From positions 12,832,001-12,896,000 of the forward strand of contig JAVHKY010000013.1 in assembly GCA_035079385.1 (NCBI GenBank): DNA of 64,000 nucleotides, given 5' to 3'. A program made the translations under genes and the position numbers. Positions 1 to 11,927 of the stretch are shown here, one piece after another. The notes beneath the pieces were generated by a model, which worked only from the letters and a program-made list of their open reading frames with translations, had not been told where the DNA came from and did no database searches. Source of the stretch: Aspidiotus rigidus. Taxonomy: Eukaryota; Arthropoda; Insecta; Hemiptera; Diaspididae. The stretch's first letter is position 1. The number at the start of each line of letters is the position of its first letter.

Positions 1-1227
1 GGGGGGTTATAATTATTATTTATTGTTTTAGCTATAAGAAATTGAAGTTTGAGGGGAGTTTCTTCATTGGACCAAGGAGATCACGGCACCCCTTATATCA
101 TTTGAATCATGAAATTACGGCTGGTTTTATATTCGCGATTCTAAACCGAAATAAGATTTCAAAAAGTCGCAAAATTCATCCTTCTTTTTTCTTGGGATTT
201 CAAAATTTAAGGGAAAATATCAAAAATAATTCAGAAAAAAACTGATCAGGCGATTGATCTTTTAAATTCAAAAAACGGATAACGCAGTATCTCAAAGTTG
301 AAGTATTATTATTTTTTTATAATTTCGATAAGGGCCTTGCAACTCTGTCTATTCCTCTCTTCCGCTACTTTGTACAGAGTTGCTAATATGTTTCATGTTT
401 TTACTGACCATTCCTCCTAATTTCAAAATGGCACAAGGCTCTGATACTCGAATCCCTCCTCTTATATTCCTTGAGTTGCGCTTTTTGGAGTCTTCCAAAC
501 GCCAGCCTTCCTGCTTTAAATCTGGGATTCTAGGGTGCGGTTATTTCCTTTGATCTGCTTTACTGTGGTCTGAACCTTTCCATAATGAGTGGTACAACTC
601 TTGATGGCCTTCTTCTTCTGAAAGGACTTCTTTGCGTAGCCTCTATTTTTGTGCCTTAATCTGATATTTGATCTGACCACAACTTCGTTCTTCTTTTTCC
701 ACATTACAGAAGACATCCCTGTCATGTTGGTCGTAAATCTGGAACCACTAATGGAATCTTGCTGTACATTGTTGCATTCTCCATTGTCTTAACTTGAGAT
801 TTTTTATCGTATACAAAAACAAGTGAAGGGCCCTGATTGTAGGAGTGTTTCTTTATCAAACTTCGGATTTTAGCTCAGCTTCTCAGTCTAATGCTTCCAG
901 TGATCCCTACCGACCTCTAGGTTCTAGATCTCTTCTATGGAATTTGAAATCTTCATTTCTTTTTTTAGACATGTTAATGTCTTTGCTGAACCCTGTACCT
1001 TTAATTCGGAAATTTCCGAGTTGGACCACCCCTCCTCTCCTCTGTTCCATGCAGGTTTTTTACTACATATGTTTTTAAGAGGCTTATACTAGGTTTAAGC
1101 CTCCTTTATACCAACTTTACACGAGGACTAGACCCATTTTAGGCCTAAACCTGAAGTCTCTACTAGTCAATATTAGCTTCGCACTGCAAGCTAGTATGAA
1201 ACTCAACATCTGGAGATAGAAAGCCAA
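1..1227. other. Decayed sequence without a recognised gene
   Basis: No intact gene is seen. The minus strand at 725-516 reads a lysine-rich 69-codon stretch that could be part of an old retroelement ORF, but no family motif is visible. Around 1080-1160 there is a scrap of the dispersed AGGCCTA/CTAGTATA-type repeat that recurs at 59340-59820. Confidence 0.4.
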
Positions 1228-1972
1228 GTAATGATTCCATCTTTGGAGTCAGTTGCAAAGTCTCCATCTTTCGTCTACTTCAAGTGCTTTCTGCAAACGC
1301 AGGACTAGGTCGGCTTTGGCTCCCACTCGCTGACTGCTCATTGTCTACATCTCTACATCATCGTCATTCTCCATATCTACCTTTTGCTTATCATCATCTG
1401 AACTAGTTGGCAGGGCTTTTGTTGGTGAACTCACCTACCGTCGCCTTAGAGACATCCTTCTTAAATCCTGTTATGTTAGTCTTAATTTTGGTACGTGACC
1501 TTCTATGATCCCATCTTTGGAGTCAGCTACGAAGTCTTCATCGTTCTCGCATTCAAAATCTTCCGTTTTCGTCAAGAGCTTTTTGCAAACTTAAGACTAG
1601 GTCAGCTTTGCTTCCACTCACTGACATTCATTGTCTACATTATCGTTATTCTCCATGTCTGCCTTTTGCTTACTGTCATTCAAACTGGCTGGCAGGCTTC
1701 TGTTGGTGACCTCGTATCCTGCTACTGTTGGGTTCGACGGCTGTCTTCAAGATATCCTTAGTTAGTCTTCATTTTGGCGTAAGAGGTCTTCACTGGCGCT
1801 CTATCTTATCTGCCATAGAGGTTCCTGTGGTACGTCGCCTTCTATGATTCCATCTTTGTAGTCAGCTGAACAGTTTCCATCTCTCTCAAATTCAAAATCT
1901 TTCGTCTTCTTCAAGAGCTTTTTGCGAACGCAAGACTAGGTCGGCTTTACTTCCACCCGCTGATTATCCTCT
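1228..1972 (-). repeat. Three degenerate tandem copies of a SAP-like coding segment
   Basis: Three related units lie at about 1228-1434, 1490-1712 and 1831-1972. Each encodes on the minus strand a version of GSKADLVLRLQKALEEDER, followed by a decayed acidic stretch ending in SKDGII. The G-x-KADL-x-x-RLQ-A-L pattern resembles the second helix of a SAP (DNA-binding) domain, as found at the N-terminus of some retrotransposon gag-like proteins. Every unit is broken by stops or frameshifts, so this is a relic and not a working gene. The SAP assignment rests on pattern only. Confidence 0.4.
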
Positions 1973-4273
1973 GTCTCGAAATTCTTCACGTAACTCGTCG
2001 CGCGAATCACCATCATGGACAGTTGGTAGATTCATCAATAATCAATACCGGTAACCGGATGTTCAATGATTCCTCTCGCAGTTCTACTGCATGTGCATAT
2101 ATCCGATTCATTTGGAAGATTGGTATCTTAAAACCCATTTCTGGCACCAATCACTGGATGAAAACGAAAAGAATAGCTACAAATCACCGAACTTTATTAT
2201 CTGTACCGAAAATTCAAAATACTTCTGTACATTGCTAATTCATTATTAAACCAATACTGATTGTTAATCCGGCAATTTCCTAGGCCTATAAACCCATGGA
2301 CATTTTGCCAAATATATTATATCCTTAGGTTTCTAAAGACGGCGATCAAATTATGCAACCTGATCTTCTCGTCCTTTCTCGATTCTTCATCGTTCAAACC
2401 TTATCTTGTTCTGCTGTTGTTGTGGACAGATACGTCACATTACTCACCAGTTTACCCACAATATCACTTCAAAGTTTTCTCTCAGCTCGCAATTTCTGCG
2501 AAGTCTCTTCATCGATTTCATCTGTTCTAAATGACCAAAACCTCGACTAGTCTAGAACCTCCCTCAATTCCTGTCCACTATTTTCCATCTCAAATAGTTG
2601 TACAAATGACTGCTTCAAAACCTCTGTTTTTTTGTACACTCAAGCTGACAATCTAGTGGAATAAATTTTGACATTGATTGACCACTAAACAAGTTTACTC
2701 ATGAAAATGACACGTGGCAAAGAGTTGAAGATTTCACGTGTACAGAACTTTCTAGCGCTAATAAAAAATATACGAAGGATATTTCAACCCTCGTGATCAT
2801 CTTTCGTTTAAAAGTCATGTAAGAAAGTACATAGACGGGCAAAAATCTTTCGTTCCTTTCTCAAAAACATCTGCTCGACCTTCAGTTTGTGGGCCAATTT
2901 CACTTATCTCTTTTTTCCATAACGTACAAATGGGCTACATTCAATTTGGAGAAGGAAAAACGAAATTTGAAAGGCGAGAATTCTCGGGATCAAAAGCTTA
3001 GCCACAAGCATTTGAAAAAGCTTAATGTTAATGTGGCACCGCCTATGAACGCATTACGCAATTCAATGAACCGAACAAGATTTCGCTGCCCTCGCTCTTT
3101 CTCCCCGATGTGATGTTCTAATGCGTTGTTTTCTTCATTATCGTATACTCATTCTTCTTGTCATTAAAGATTTTGAGAGACGCATACGGAATATAATTTC
3201 TTCGACATTACAAGCAATTAACAGAGACCGGTTATGTACGTATGCGAGGTGACATTTCTGACAATATAATTTTCAATTTCTCCGCGTTCTTCTCGCTCAA
3301 TAATGTAACAAGATGCCATATTCACGTAATCTCACGAGCTACATATAGCGATACCCAGAAGAAGATTAAAGTCGTATACGCGCAACATGAATCATTAATA
3401 TGTTGTATCTCGCTCGCGGATAAATCTTGACTAATGCTCCCAAAAATGAAGCTTGAAGCACCGGAAAATTATTCCTAAGCCGTAAGCTTCCTGCCTTGTT
3501 GAATTGAAATGAAGTATGGTGCGAAAATTGAGAAGAAGAGACGAATGAAAGTTAGAAAACGGACAATATTTCTTCATCTCGAACTAAATTAAACCACTTA
3601 AAATGTTCATTTTTTTTTTTCGACTACAATCGCTCATGCTTAATCCACCGAAGCGCGTGTCTCTGAAAGATGAAAGATCGAGTATGTATACGCAAAAAAA
3701 TTGCGTCTCATAAAAATGAGTTGGAAATTTTACGCTTTATGAATCTCGAATGCCTGATTTTCTACGTCCTGACACGTATTCGTATGTAAATTAAGGTAGA
3801 GTGACATTAAATAGTTGCTCCTATTCATACCATATCCTCTTAAATTAAATCGAACGTCATCTTGGACGTGTGCGTAATGAAATATCTTTCAAAAAAAAAG
3901 CCCGTGCTGACAAAGTTGCTTATTGAAATCTGAAACTGAATTAACGGGATAGTTTCAGATGAAGAAACACTAGTCACCAAAAATTTAATAACTTAAGAAA
4001 AAAAATCAATAAAAATCAATCACCTGGGAAATTCTGCAAACACCGCCGTATCCTCCAAACTTTTAGCCTTCTTTGTGAGTGAATATTCATTTGGGCTTCG
4101 CCTTTTACGAGTCGATACTACAGCGTTGCTGTAAAATTTCACTTACAAGTACTATGGTTGAATGAGTTTTATTGATTTTCTTTTTCTCTGAATCATTTCT
4201 AACACTCAATTTGTTAATCAAATTAATACGTTCTTGTATGTTACAATTATGGTTGATCATATTGATACAAAAG
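1973..4273. other. Intergenic sequence, nothing recognised
   Basis: AT-rich sequence with only short open frames on both strands. No domain, RNA gene or clear repeat structure was recognised. Confidence 0.4.
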
Positions 4274-4458
4274 CAGGCGCGGATCCAGACGATCACTTTG
4301 GGAGGGGAAACCATCCAAAAAAAGTTTAAAGGACCTCTTTTTTTTTTTTACATTTTCTTCGATAGTACAGATTTGTTGTTGTTTTTTGAGGGATTTTTAT
4401 TTTTTATTTTTTTGGGGGGGAGGGGGGAGAAATTCCCCCCCCCGTGGATCCGCGCCTG
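4274..4458. mobile_element. MITE with CAGGCGCGGATCCA-type terminal inverted repeats
   Basis: A 185-bp element starts CAGGCGCGGATCCA and ends TGGATCCGCGCCTG. It is flanked on both sides by CAAAAG (4268-4273 and 4459-4464). The inverted partner of the flanking DNA at about 6410-6424 keeps the empty site with a single CAAAAG, which confirms the insertion. The ends resemble hAT-type MITEs, although the repeat is 6 bp and not the usual 8. If the element is taken as one base longer at each end, the duplication is AAAA. The interior has long T and G runs and codes for nothing. Confidence 0.8.
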
Positions 4459-4514
4459 CAAAAGTTGTACTCTACGAGAGAGTAGCGAAATATTAAAACC
4501 ACACTAATCAAAGC

Positions 4515-4555
4515 CGCTAAGATCTTTCGGTTAAACAACCATCCTCGGACCACGA
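4515..4555 (-). ncRNA. Hammerhead-like hairpin at the 3' end of PLE copy 1
   Basis: Minus-strand order: CCGAGGA, then a GGTT/AACC stem with a GTTT loop, then GAAA, then palindromic GATC, then TT. This resembles the hammerhead order CUGANGA - stem II - GAAA - short palindromic stem III - UH. Hammerhead motifs are known from PLE ends. The core differs at the U4 position and stem I is not evident, so activity is doubtful. An inverted, more decayed copy lies at 6325-6362 (+), and a covarying copy at 62711-62750 (+). Confidence 0.35.
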
Positions 4556-4606
4556 ACGAAAGCGACTAATCCAACAACAACGAAGACAGAGAAACCAACT
4601 TGAGGA

Positions 4607-4975
4607 TCATGATTGAACCAGAAAGTCATCGAAGTGTGAATCATTCTCATATACTAGCTCAACCAGACCCTCATCAGGAATATACCTGTTTAAGACGGTG
4701 AAGTCTTCATTATTCCGGTGACGCGAAATTTCAATATTTTCTAAAGCCATACGTTTAAAAGTATGAGTTTTCCCTGTGGAGGACGGTTCCAGACCCCTCT
4801 TTGACTCTGTGGTCACTTTCGATGAGGTGATCGGCAAAGGCCGACTCACCCAAGTTACCCTTCTCCCAAGCTTTTTTATGCTCATCGATTCTTATTTGGA
4901 GCTGACGGCCGGTCTTTCCTGTATAAACTCCAGGGCAATCGTTGCAGGCTATGCTGTAAACACCACTCCTCTCGG
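4607..4975 (-). pseudogene. PLE GIY-YIG endonuclease domain, copy 1
   Basis: The minus strand reads SGVYSIACNDCPGVYTGK, which holds the GIY (GVY) and YIG (VYTG) signatures, followed by RQLQIRIDEHKKAW with the conserved Arg and His region, and a C-terminal tail ending in ENDSHFDDFLVQS. In PLEs this domain cuts target DNA for retrotransposition. Frameshifts separate the parts. The same domain occurs in copy 2 at about 62459-62627. Confidence 0.8.
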
Positions 4976-5389
4976 CTAGAGGAATGGGGTCCTTTAATTT
5001 TACAAACTGAGCACACGGCCCAACTTCAACGAAAATCTACCCAGGTAAGGAAGTCTAATCCAACGTTTCCTCCTATCTGGGTGTGAATCCCTGGGGAGGG
5101 AGGTGGTAGAATCGAGGCTTTTTCTGGTAACCCTCCTACGGACCATTACGTCGATGTCCACTCACACTTGGTTCACTCTAGCCAGGTGCTTAATTATTCC
5201 TAGCTCCTTTTTGAAAGCGTCCTGACTCAGAGGAATATGAGTCAGGCGATGGATCAAGCTATTGAAGGTAGCGATCTTATGTGCAGCTGGACAGAAGGAC
5301 GACCCTCGACGTTTCTTTTCTATAAATCCCGAATTCATGAACGCCATTTCTAAAGAAAATGGACAAGTCCAAAAAATGTTTATTAATGA

Positions 5390-6300
5390 GCCATACCAAC
5401 ATCCAGGGTGAATTTTATGGAAGGGTATTGGCTATTTAAGTAAGTGAGAAACTCACGAAGGAGTTCCACTGGACCGGTCCACGCACAAAGATGTTGTCCA
5501 CATATCTATGCCAGTAAAACACATGATTCAACAGCACATGGCCTGAGGAAAATAAATCGATCTCAAATTAGGACATGAATACCTCAGACATCAGAGAGCC
5601 CAAGGGAGAACCAATGAGGATTCCCACCTCATCCGGGAACTCGAAAAATTTCCCTTCAAATTTGCAGAAGTTGGGAGTCCAACAAAGCCTCAGAAGATCA
5701 AAGAATTCCGCTATCTCCTCATGAGGGACACCCGATTTTACGAGCAGTTCGCCCATGTGTTGGATGGTAACAGCCTTAGGGATGTGAGGAAATAATCCTA
5801 CAGCATCAAAGGAGCATAAGGTCGTTTCCGGAGGAAGGTTTACATCCTTCAACCTGTCCGCCAAGGAGCTCGAGTTCTTGACTGAATACGGGGAGATACA
5901 ATGTACTCGTGATTTAAACAATCGGTTTATAAATTTAGCTAATAAGTAAGTTGTTGACGTGACAAACGACACGACCGGCCGCATTGGAACATCTTTTTAT
6001 GCACTTTAGACGACCCGTAGAGGAGGAGGGGGGTACCGGGTTAGGTTTCAAAATGGCCTTCTTTGTAAGTGGACTCCTGATAATAAATTCACTTTTGTTA
6101 ATGATTGTTCTCACCTCTTTAACCAACTGAGGGAAACAGAAAAGGCTATTTTCTTTGGCCCCGAATTGTTTTAGCATAATAAACACCGGAAACATAAGAG
6201 GACTTTTCCATAATTACTACAGCGTTGCTTTTATCTGCCTTAGTAATGATTAAACCTTCCTCTTTAAGCCTTTCATCACCTCAATATAGGTATTACCCAT
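5390..6300 (-). pseudogene. PLE reverse transcriptase, copy 1
   Basis: In order on the minus strand are an N-terminal KADKSNAVVIMEKSSY motif (about 6250), SKVHKKDVPMRPVVS (about 5990, across a frameshift), SFDAVGLFPHIP (about 5800), the KFFEFPDEVGI-GSPLGSL motif (about 5640-5590) and a degraded catalytic box RYVDN (about 5500), followed by a frameshift. The thumb segment IATFNSLIHRLTHIPLSQ lies at about 5275-5215. This order and wording are those of Penelope-like RTs. A stop follows VFMS at 5568. Confidence 0.85.
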
Positions 6301-6324
6301 ATAAGAAAGGAGGGTCCATTCGTG

Positions 6325-6362
6325 CTCCGAGGATCGTTGTTTAACCTAAAGATCTTATAGCG
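6325..6362 (+). ncRNA. Decayed inverted copy of the hammerhead-like hairpin
   Basis: This is the right inverted arm of PLE copy 1. The order CCGAGGA, hairpin, AAAGATCTT is kept, but the stem is mismatched (CGTT against AACC) and GAAA has become TAAA. It is probably non-functional. Confidence 0.3.
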
Positions 6363-6419
6363 GCTTTGATTAGTGTGGTTTTAATATTTCGCTACTCTCT
6401 TGTAGAGTACAACTTTTGT

Positions 6420-7250
6420 ATCAACTCAATTTGTTGGTCCCTAAGAAGAAACATACTGAACTGACCCAGAGCAAAGGAAAAGAACAGATAGCAACATTCA
6501 AATACAACCTATCGAGCATCACTTTCGCAGAAGAAGAAGAAAGACATGCTAAAAAAAGCTATCAAGTACTACCAGCTAGAGAAATTGACGCAGTGTAAGC
6601 TCAAAGACATGGCCATTGTCTGCTAACAATAATCCAAACCATAGAATATGACCTGGAACCAAATTTTTCGAACCAGAATTGGGAAAAACTATTGGGCATG
6701 AGGGAGAATGTGTGCCGAACCTTTGACAGAACGAAAGTAGTGCAGAGGAAGGTCAAGAAAAACCTGATCTTGACAGAGGCAACGCGGCAGTGGCAATGGA
6801 GAAGGACGACTACACATGAAAAGTGGAGTCGTACATTTCAGAGAATGGATACCTAGAGCTGAAAAGTGACCCCTCAGCAGTACCGCAGAAATAGCTGAAA
6901 ACTGTATAGAAAGAGAACAATGTTCCTGACAGTGAAAGGATGCTCGAGATGAATCTGGTCGTATCAACATTTAAGGGGCATGTAAAGCTCCACAAAGCAA
7001 GCTGTCTGATGAGACCACTGGTGAATAGCATTCAATCGCTATGTTCCAAGATGGCAAGGTCTTGCAAAATTGCACCTAAATGAGATGTCAAAAACAATAG
7101 GGAACAGGTAGAGCGATTGGAAAAGATGGAAATGAAGAGAAACTACAAACTGGTATCCTTAGATATGAAGAACGAGTTTGGTACCATACCAAAGGAGGAA
7201 CTTCTCATCAGTTATGCGTTGATGTCGGCATCAGGTCAATACGGAAAGTC
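6420..7250 (+). pseudogene. Second decayed PLE-type reverse transcriptase
   Basis: Across several frames the plus strand reads EKDDY, then YLELKSDPSAVPQK, then a block like KLHKASCLMRPLVNSIQS, then YKLVSLDMKNEFGTIPKEEL. These correspond to the PLE motifs K(I/V)HK-PLRPIVSS and SFDVVSLFTNIP. The wording differs from copies 1 and 2, so this is another PLE lineage. Stops and shifts are frequent and the catalytic half is missing. Confidence 0.6.
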
Positions 7251-7739
7251 TACATGACTTATTTGTCACGTCCATTTTGTGTTGATTTTGAGGAGACCAC
7301 TCGAGATTTTCAATCTATCTGAAATTGACTGCTCTGTTGCATTAGACATCGATTTGTAATGCTTCAAAAATGTATTTGCAAATTCCGAACACACTAGGAG
7401 CGCTACAGTGGCAAAGAAGAAGAGGGTCTCTTCGACTTTATACGTGTCTGTATTGGCCTTTCCTCGTTCTGCGCTAGTGGTGATCTAAAATGCATTAAAA
7501 AGTGAACTCGGTGTTTTTGACCATGAGCGGTTATAAATACGAAATCAAGTCTGTAGCCCTAAATATTGTTTTGTACAGAAGAATGCAGTGCGAGAAAGTT
7601 GTAGCTTTTATAATTATCTTTTAGTTTTACTTCAGATTCTTTGCAACATTTTTCCCACATCTTCACCTTTCTGACCAAATTACCTCGAACAATATAGTAT
7701 TCGTTTCACCGATCCTTTGCTCAAAATCGCAAATGCTGG
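7251..7739. other. Unassigned sequence between PLE relic and satellite
   Basis: No gene or repeat was recognised. There are only short open frames. Confidence 0.3.
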
Positions 7740-9290
7740 TCAACTTTAAATTGACGTTGATCAAAGTTGATGTACCGTCTCATTCCATTGTAGCATTTTG
7801 TCTGCTGGGTGACTTTGCTACTCGCAGATAAAAATGCGCGGTCATAACTTTATAACACGAGCCTTCTAAGTAAACCATGTGGACCCCAAATCGACCTCAA
7901 ACCAACTCACTATTCTGCCCAAAGGTTGAGGCAAAATCGACATCACTTTTGAGTCGATTTATTTCCGCACAATTTCAACCGCAAATCGACCCAAAAAATC
8001 TACCGCTCCTTTTTACCATCGACTCATTATTGACGTTAAAATTGGGTCGATTCCTGATATTTATAGACTGATGTCGACTGACAAATGACGTCGGTTTGAG
8101 TCGACTAAACGTAACTCAGCGGCAAAAGACTTGCAATCAACGTCAAAATTTTGTAGATGTTGAGTGCACAGTTTGATAGTTTTTCAGAAATCAAGGTCGA
8201 AACTGAATCTATGCTCGGTATATTCAATTTTCGACTGGAAATCAACGTCAAAATTGCGTCAATTTGACAATCGCTATTCTGACCAGCATAATTGAGACTC
8301 ACAATAGCACTCATTTTATAATTATTACTGCATATTTTGTCTGCGCGTAGAAAAGTTACCAAACCGACCAAATGTTACAAGGAGGTGAATCAACATCAAC
8401 TCTAGATCGCGGTCAATTCAAAGTCAACTGGACAACTAAAAATTACTCGTTAACTAAAAAATAGAGTAGTTGATTTCAGGTCAATAAGAGAAGTATACTC
8501 GAAATTGACGCCAGATTGAAGTCGATTTGAAGTCGACCAGCGTAAATTACCGGGGAACCAGAAATTAACTTCAAATCAACCCAACTGAGCAGCAATTTTG
8601 GGTACATAAGACTTTTCGTGGAACCATACACAAAAATGACTCAAGATTGACGATGAATTGAGGTCGATATAAAGTTCACCTGCATACATTCCCAGAGAAC
8701 TACAAATGGACATGAAATCGACTCAATAGAGCAAACAATTTCAGAAAATTTGGAGAATTATGCCCAAAATTGACTCCAGGCTGCCATCAAATAGAAGTTG
8801 ATCTGAAATTAACCAGCATACATCACTTGAGAACTACAATTAATCAAATTGAAATTGACGCAACAGAGTTGCCGTGCTCCAATCAATAAACGTGTTGGAG
8901 GAGTTGACTTCGATTTTGATTTTGAGATGAAGGCGATTTTAAGTGAACCAGCATAACTGAGAATTGACTTAAAATCAACCCAACAAAGCACCATAAAAAA
9001 ACAATACTCAGAATCAACTTCAAACTGACGTCATTTTGAGGTTGATTTGATATTGACCGGTGTACGTGACCAGGGCAGAGAACTACAATTAATCAACTTG
9101 AAATTGATGACACAGAGTTTTAGAACCACAGATTGACTTTGAATCGAGCCAACGGAGCAATAAATTTTAAACTGACAAGAATATTTAGAGGAAGTGACTC
9201 AAAATCCACTTAAAATGGTCAATCAGAGGTCGACTCAGAGTTAATTAGGGTACATTACTAAAGAACTAAAGATCGAAATTAAATTGACAC
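7740..9290. repeat. Degenerate satellite rich in GTCGA/TTGAC words
   Basis: A loosely conserved unit recurs at about 8556, 8681, 8815, 8951, 9060 and 9247, roughly every 110-190 bp. Each has a GCATACAT-like start, then GAGAACTACAATTAATCAA, AAATTGAC and CAACAGAGCA-like words. TCGAC, GTCGA and TTGACG are spread through the whole block. A second block of the same kind lies at 42185-42510. No protein is encoded. It is an old, diverged tandem repeat. Confidence 0.6.
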
Positions 9291-10954
9291 AACAGAGCAG
9301 TCAGGTAAGGCGGGCTGACTTTACTCACATCACAAATACAATCCATGAGAAAAAAAACAGTAATACGCTGAACAAAGAGAAAAAGGGTGGATAGTTCGGT
9401 CTTCCAAATTTTCACGGTGCCCCAACCACAAATCAACTCTAGCTCCGGGTCAAATCGGGAGTGACTAGGAAAAGCTACAACCAGGAGGAGAGCGGGGACG
9501 CCATCAGTGAGCTTGGGGAAAATTTCGACTATGGGTGAAGAGGACAAGCTACAACCAGGAGGAGGGCAGTGTATCAGGAAGTGATGTCATCAGTGAGCTT
9601 CGGAAAAATTCGACTGAGGAGAGGAGAAAGATGCTGATCCACCTTGGATCTGACCGTCAATAAAAGAGAATGCACTCAGACAGGGGAAAGAACTAATTCA
9701 CGGCAGATGATTGAATGCAACAGAGATCGTGCGAGCAAAAAATATAATGGCCATTAATTTTCTCCCCTACTCTTGCGTTGAAAAATGAATAGTTCCAAGA
9801 AAAAATTCGAGGAAACCAGAGGTCATTCATGGCGAGGTAATGGATTAATAAAAATGTGACAAATCCCACTCAGATGATCAATTTTGGTGAGAGTTATTGG
9901 TTACAGATCGAAAAAAGAAATGAACGAAAACTGTAACTTATGACTTCAACATGTGTCGTAGCCTACATGAAAGGGTGAAAGTTTCCTTGCACGTACGAGA
10001 AATAGCGCGAATAGAACTTATTGTTACAGTTTTCAATAAAAAAGAGATTACGTTGTGTCAACAATTGTGTCGCGAATAAATTTTTGTACAAAACGTTCCG
10101 GTATTCCAAGTTTTCAGCTCTTCGATATGAGGAGTACTATAAAAAAAAAAAAAAAAACTATATACAAAGTATACAACAATATAAACTCACTTTATCTGTC
10201 GTTCACCCTACGAAAAAATATTATACTTTTCGCCATCAAGAACGCGGACTTATCATCGGTAGTTTTAACGCGCGGATTTCTTTGTTGGTATTCTTTTGTT
10301 GGCATTTTGAAATAGTAGTTGGTTCTCGAAAAGATGAGATGAAATACTATTTTTTGACGTTCGACAGTACAGTCGAAAGCTGCACTTGACTTGTTTGTCA
10401 GAGGATTGATTATTCTGCTCTGTATAGAAATCTATCTATCGTCTCTTCTTGATGAGATTTGGACATCTTCGTCGGCCGAAGAAGATGACTTAAAGGTGTA
10501 AAAGATGAGTTTTATTATTATTATTATTATTTTTATCGATAAACGGGCTACATTGATTTGTTCATATCTTTTTATGAATCTCTCGTATTCATACGTACAA
10601 AGCTCGTATCTTTATTCAACTAAGTTCGGAAAACTTCGCCACTACCATCGACAAACTTTATCTTCAGATGACCATAATTATTTAAGCATCAAGAGGAGCA
10701 AATCTGTCGTAGTCCTTTGTTACGTTGGAGATTTTTCCGAAACTTCACTTGAATTTCCTAAAGATTGCCAACTCATGACGTCCATTCTCAATAGAGAAGG
10801 GAAAATCAGGGAAATTATTATTCTGGCCCCCATATATTTTTGAGGGGAGAATTTGTGGTTTCTTGTAGTAAAACACAGTGATCTTATTGCCTATATTATT
10901 GCTGCGTCATGATTCGTTCGCTCTTCAACCTATAATTATTCTATGTTTCTATTG
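9291..10954. other. Intergenic sequence with a short duplicated segment and an ATT microsatellite
   Basis: Around 9470-9600 a segment with CTACAACCAGGAGGAG is present twice about 80 bp apart. An (ATT)n run lies at 10511-10533. At 10866-10920 there is a diverged copy of a unit with CTTATTGGCTAT and TGATTGG words, seen twice more at 58836-58990. Open frames here have no recognisable domains. Confidence 0.35.
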
Positions 10955-11735
10955 TGAAAATTATGAAATTTGGAACGAACGTTTAGGACACTTGAACGAA
11001 AAAATTGAGCTATGGCGCCACGGTCAAAACCCCATAGGAACCGCACAATGGCGGGTCGCCTAACTGGAAGGAGTTCTTGCATATAAATGACCAAAATATT
11101 CCTTTTGGTTCGCAATTTATGTGGATTCTTATGTTATTTGGACCGCCAAATTCGAAAAAAATTATCAAAAAATTATTCCGACATTTTAGGGCCGTCGAAG
11201 GGCTGATAACCCCTAAAAGGGGAGTAAAATTGAAACGACATAGTTCAACATATTTTCACGAATATCCCTGTGAAATTTTCCGTAGAATTCGGTAAAAATC
11301 CTAAAAAAATTCTCCGACCGTTTAAAGGGCCCAGGAGCCTCACCCCACCCCCCAGAATTGAGGAAAAAATATTTTGTGTTTTTTGGAAAAATCTTTTCGG
11401 GTTCCGAAATGAAATTTAGCGCGAAATCCGGGCAATAAAGTGAAAAAATTCCTGGGAACCTGGGGGGGGGGGGCGTTAAAGTGGGTACAAACTCTGAAAA
11501 GTGATGAAAAAATTTTTGCATTTTTTTTCAAGTTCAACAAATTCTTATGTAGAATTTGCCGTAAAATTCGGAAAAAAAAATTCCTGGAGGCCTCTAAGAG
11601 GGGGTAAGAGGACTCAACCTTCAAAACTCGAAGTAAAAAATAGACCTTCTTGAGAACATTCAAACGGATTCTCGCGTAAAATTTTCGTAGAATTTAGAGA
11701 GAATCCTGAAAAAAACCTCATGGCTCTTGGAGGAG
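10955..11735 (+). repeat. Left arm of a 2.2-kb inverted-repeat element
   Basis: This segment is the reverse complement of 12392-13157 along almost its full length, with small indels. Matching landmarks are the outer ATGAAATTTGGAAC, GGACACTTGAACGAAAAAAT and, at the inner end, GAGCCATGAG and CTCCCGG-type words. The arm contains G/C runs and no credible protein. Together with the right arm and the 0.65-kb spacer it looks like a foldback-type non-autonomous transposon. Confidence 0.8.
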
Positions 11736-11927
11736 GCCGGGAGGAATATAAACGTATTGGAACCTAAGTTGTAGAACTACACTTCCATACTTGAACTTTC
11801 ATGAAATATTGTATAGAATTTCCTGTTGCATAGAGAACGTGAAATAGATGTACTTTGAAATATTAGAAAAACTACTAAAGTGTTACTAAAATATAAAATA
11901 TGTATTCAATAAATTCACCAACATAGT

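Larger units (their letters stand above)
4459..6418 (-). mobile_element. Penelope-like retroelement copy 1 (dead), bounded by inverted arms
   Basis: The minus strand carries a PLE reverse transcriptase (about 6300-5390) followed by a GIY-YIG endonuclease domain (4975-4607). The body is bounded by inverted arms of about 105 bp (4459-4562 and 6315-6418) that match at roughly nine in ten positions. Complex terminal repeats, including inverted ones, are typical of PLEs. Several frameshifts and stops break the reading frame and the RT active-site YxDD is changed to YVDN, so the copy cannot be active. A hammerhead-like hairpin lies in each arm. Confidence 0.85.

Noticed and set aside
2140..2175. 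GTNHWM reading resembling the NAGK sugar-binding motif
   Set aside because: Flanking residues do not match NAGK and there is no suitable splice-site pair. Probably chance.
4172..4507. 111-codon open frame across the MITE
   Set aside because: It spans both ends of the 185-bp MITE and reads through its T and G runs. The peptide is Phe/Leu homopolymer-like.
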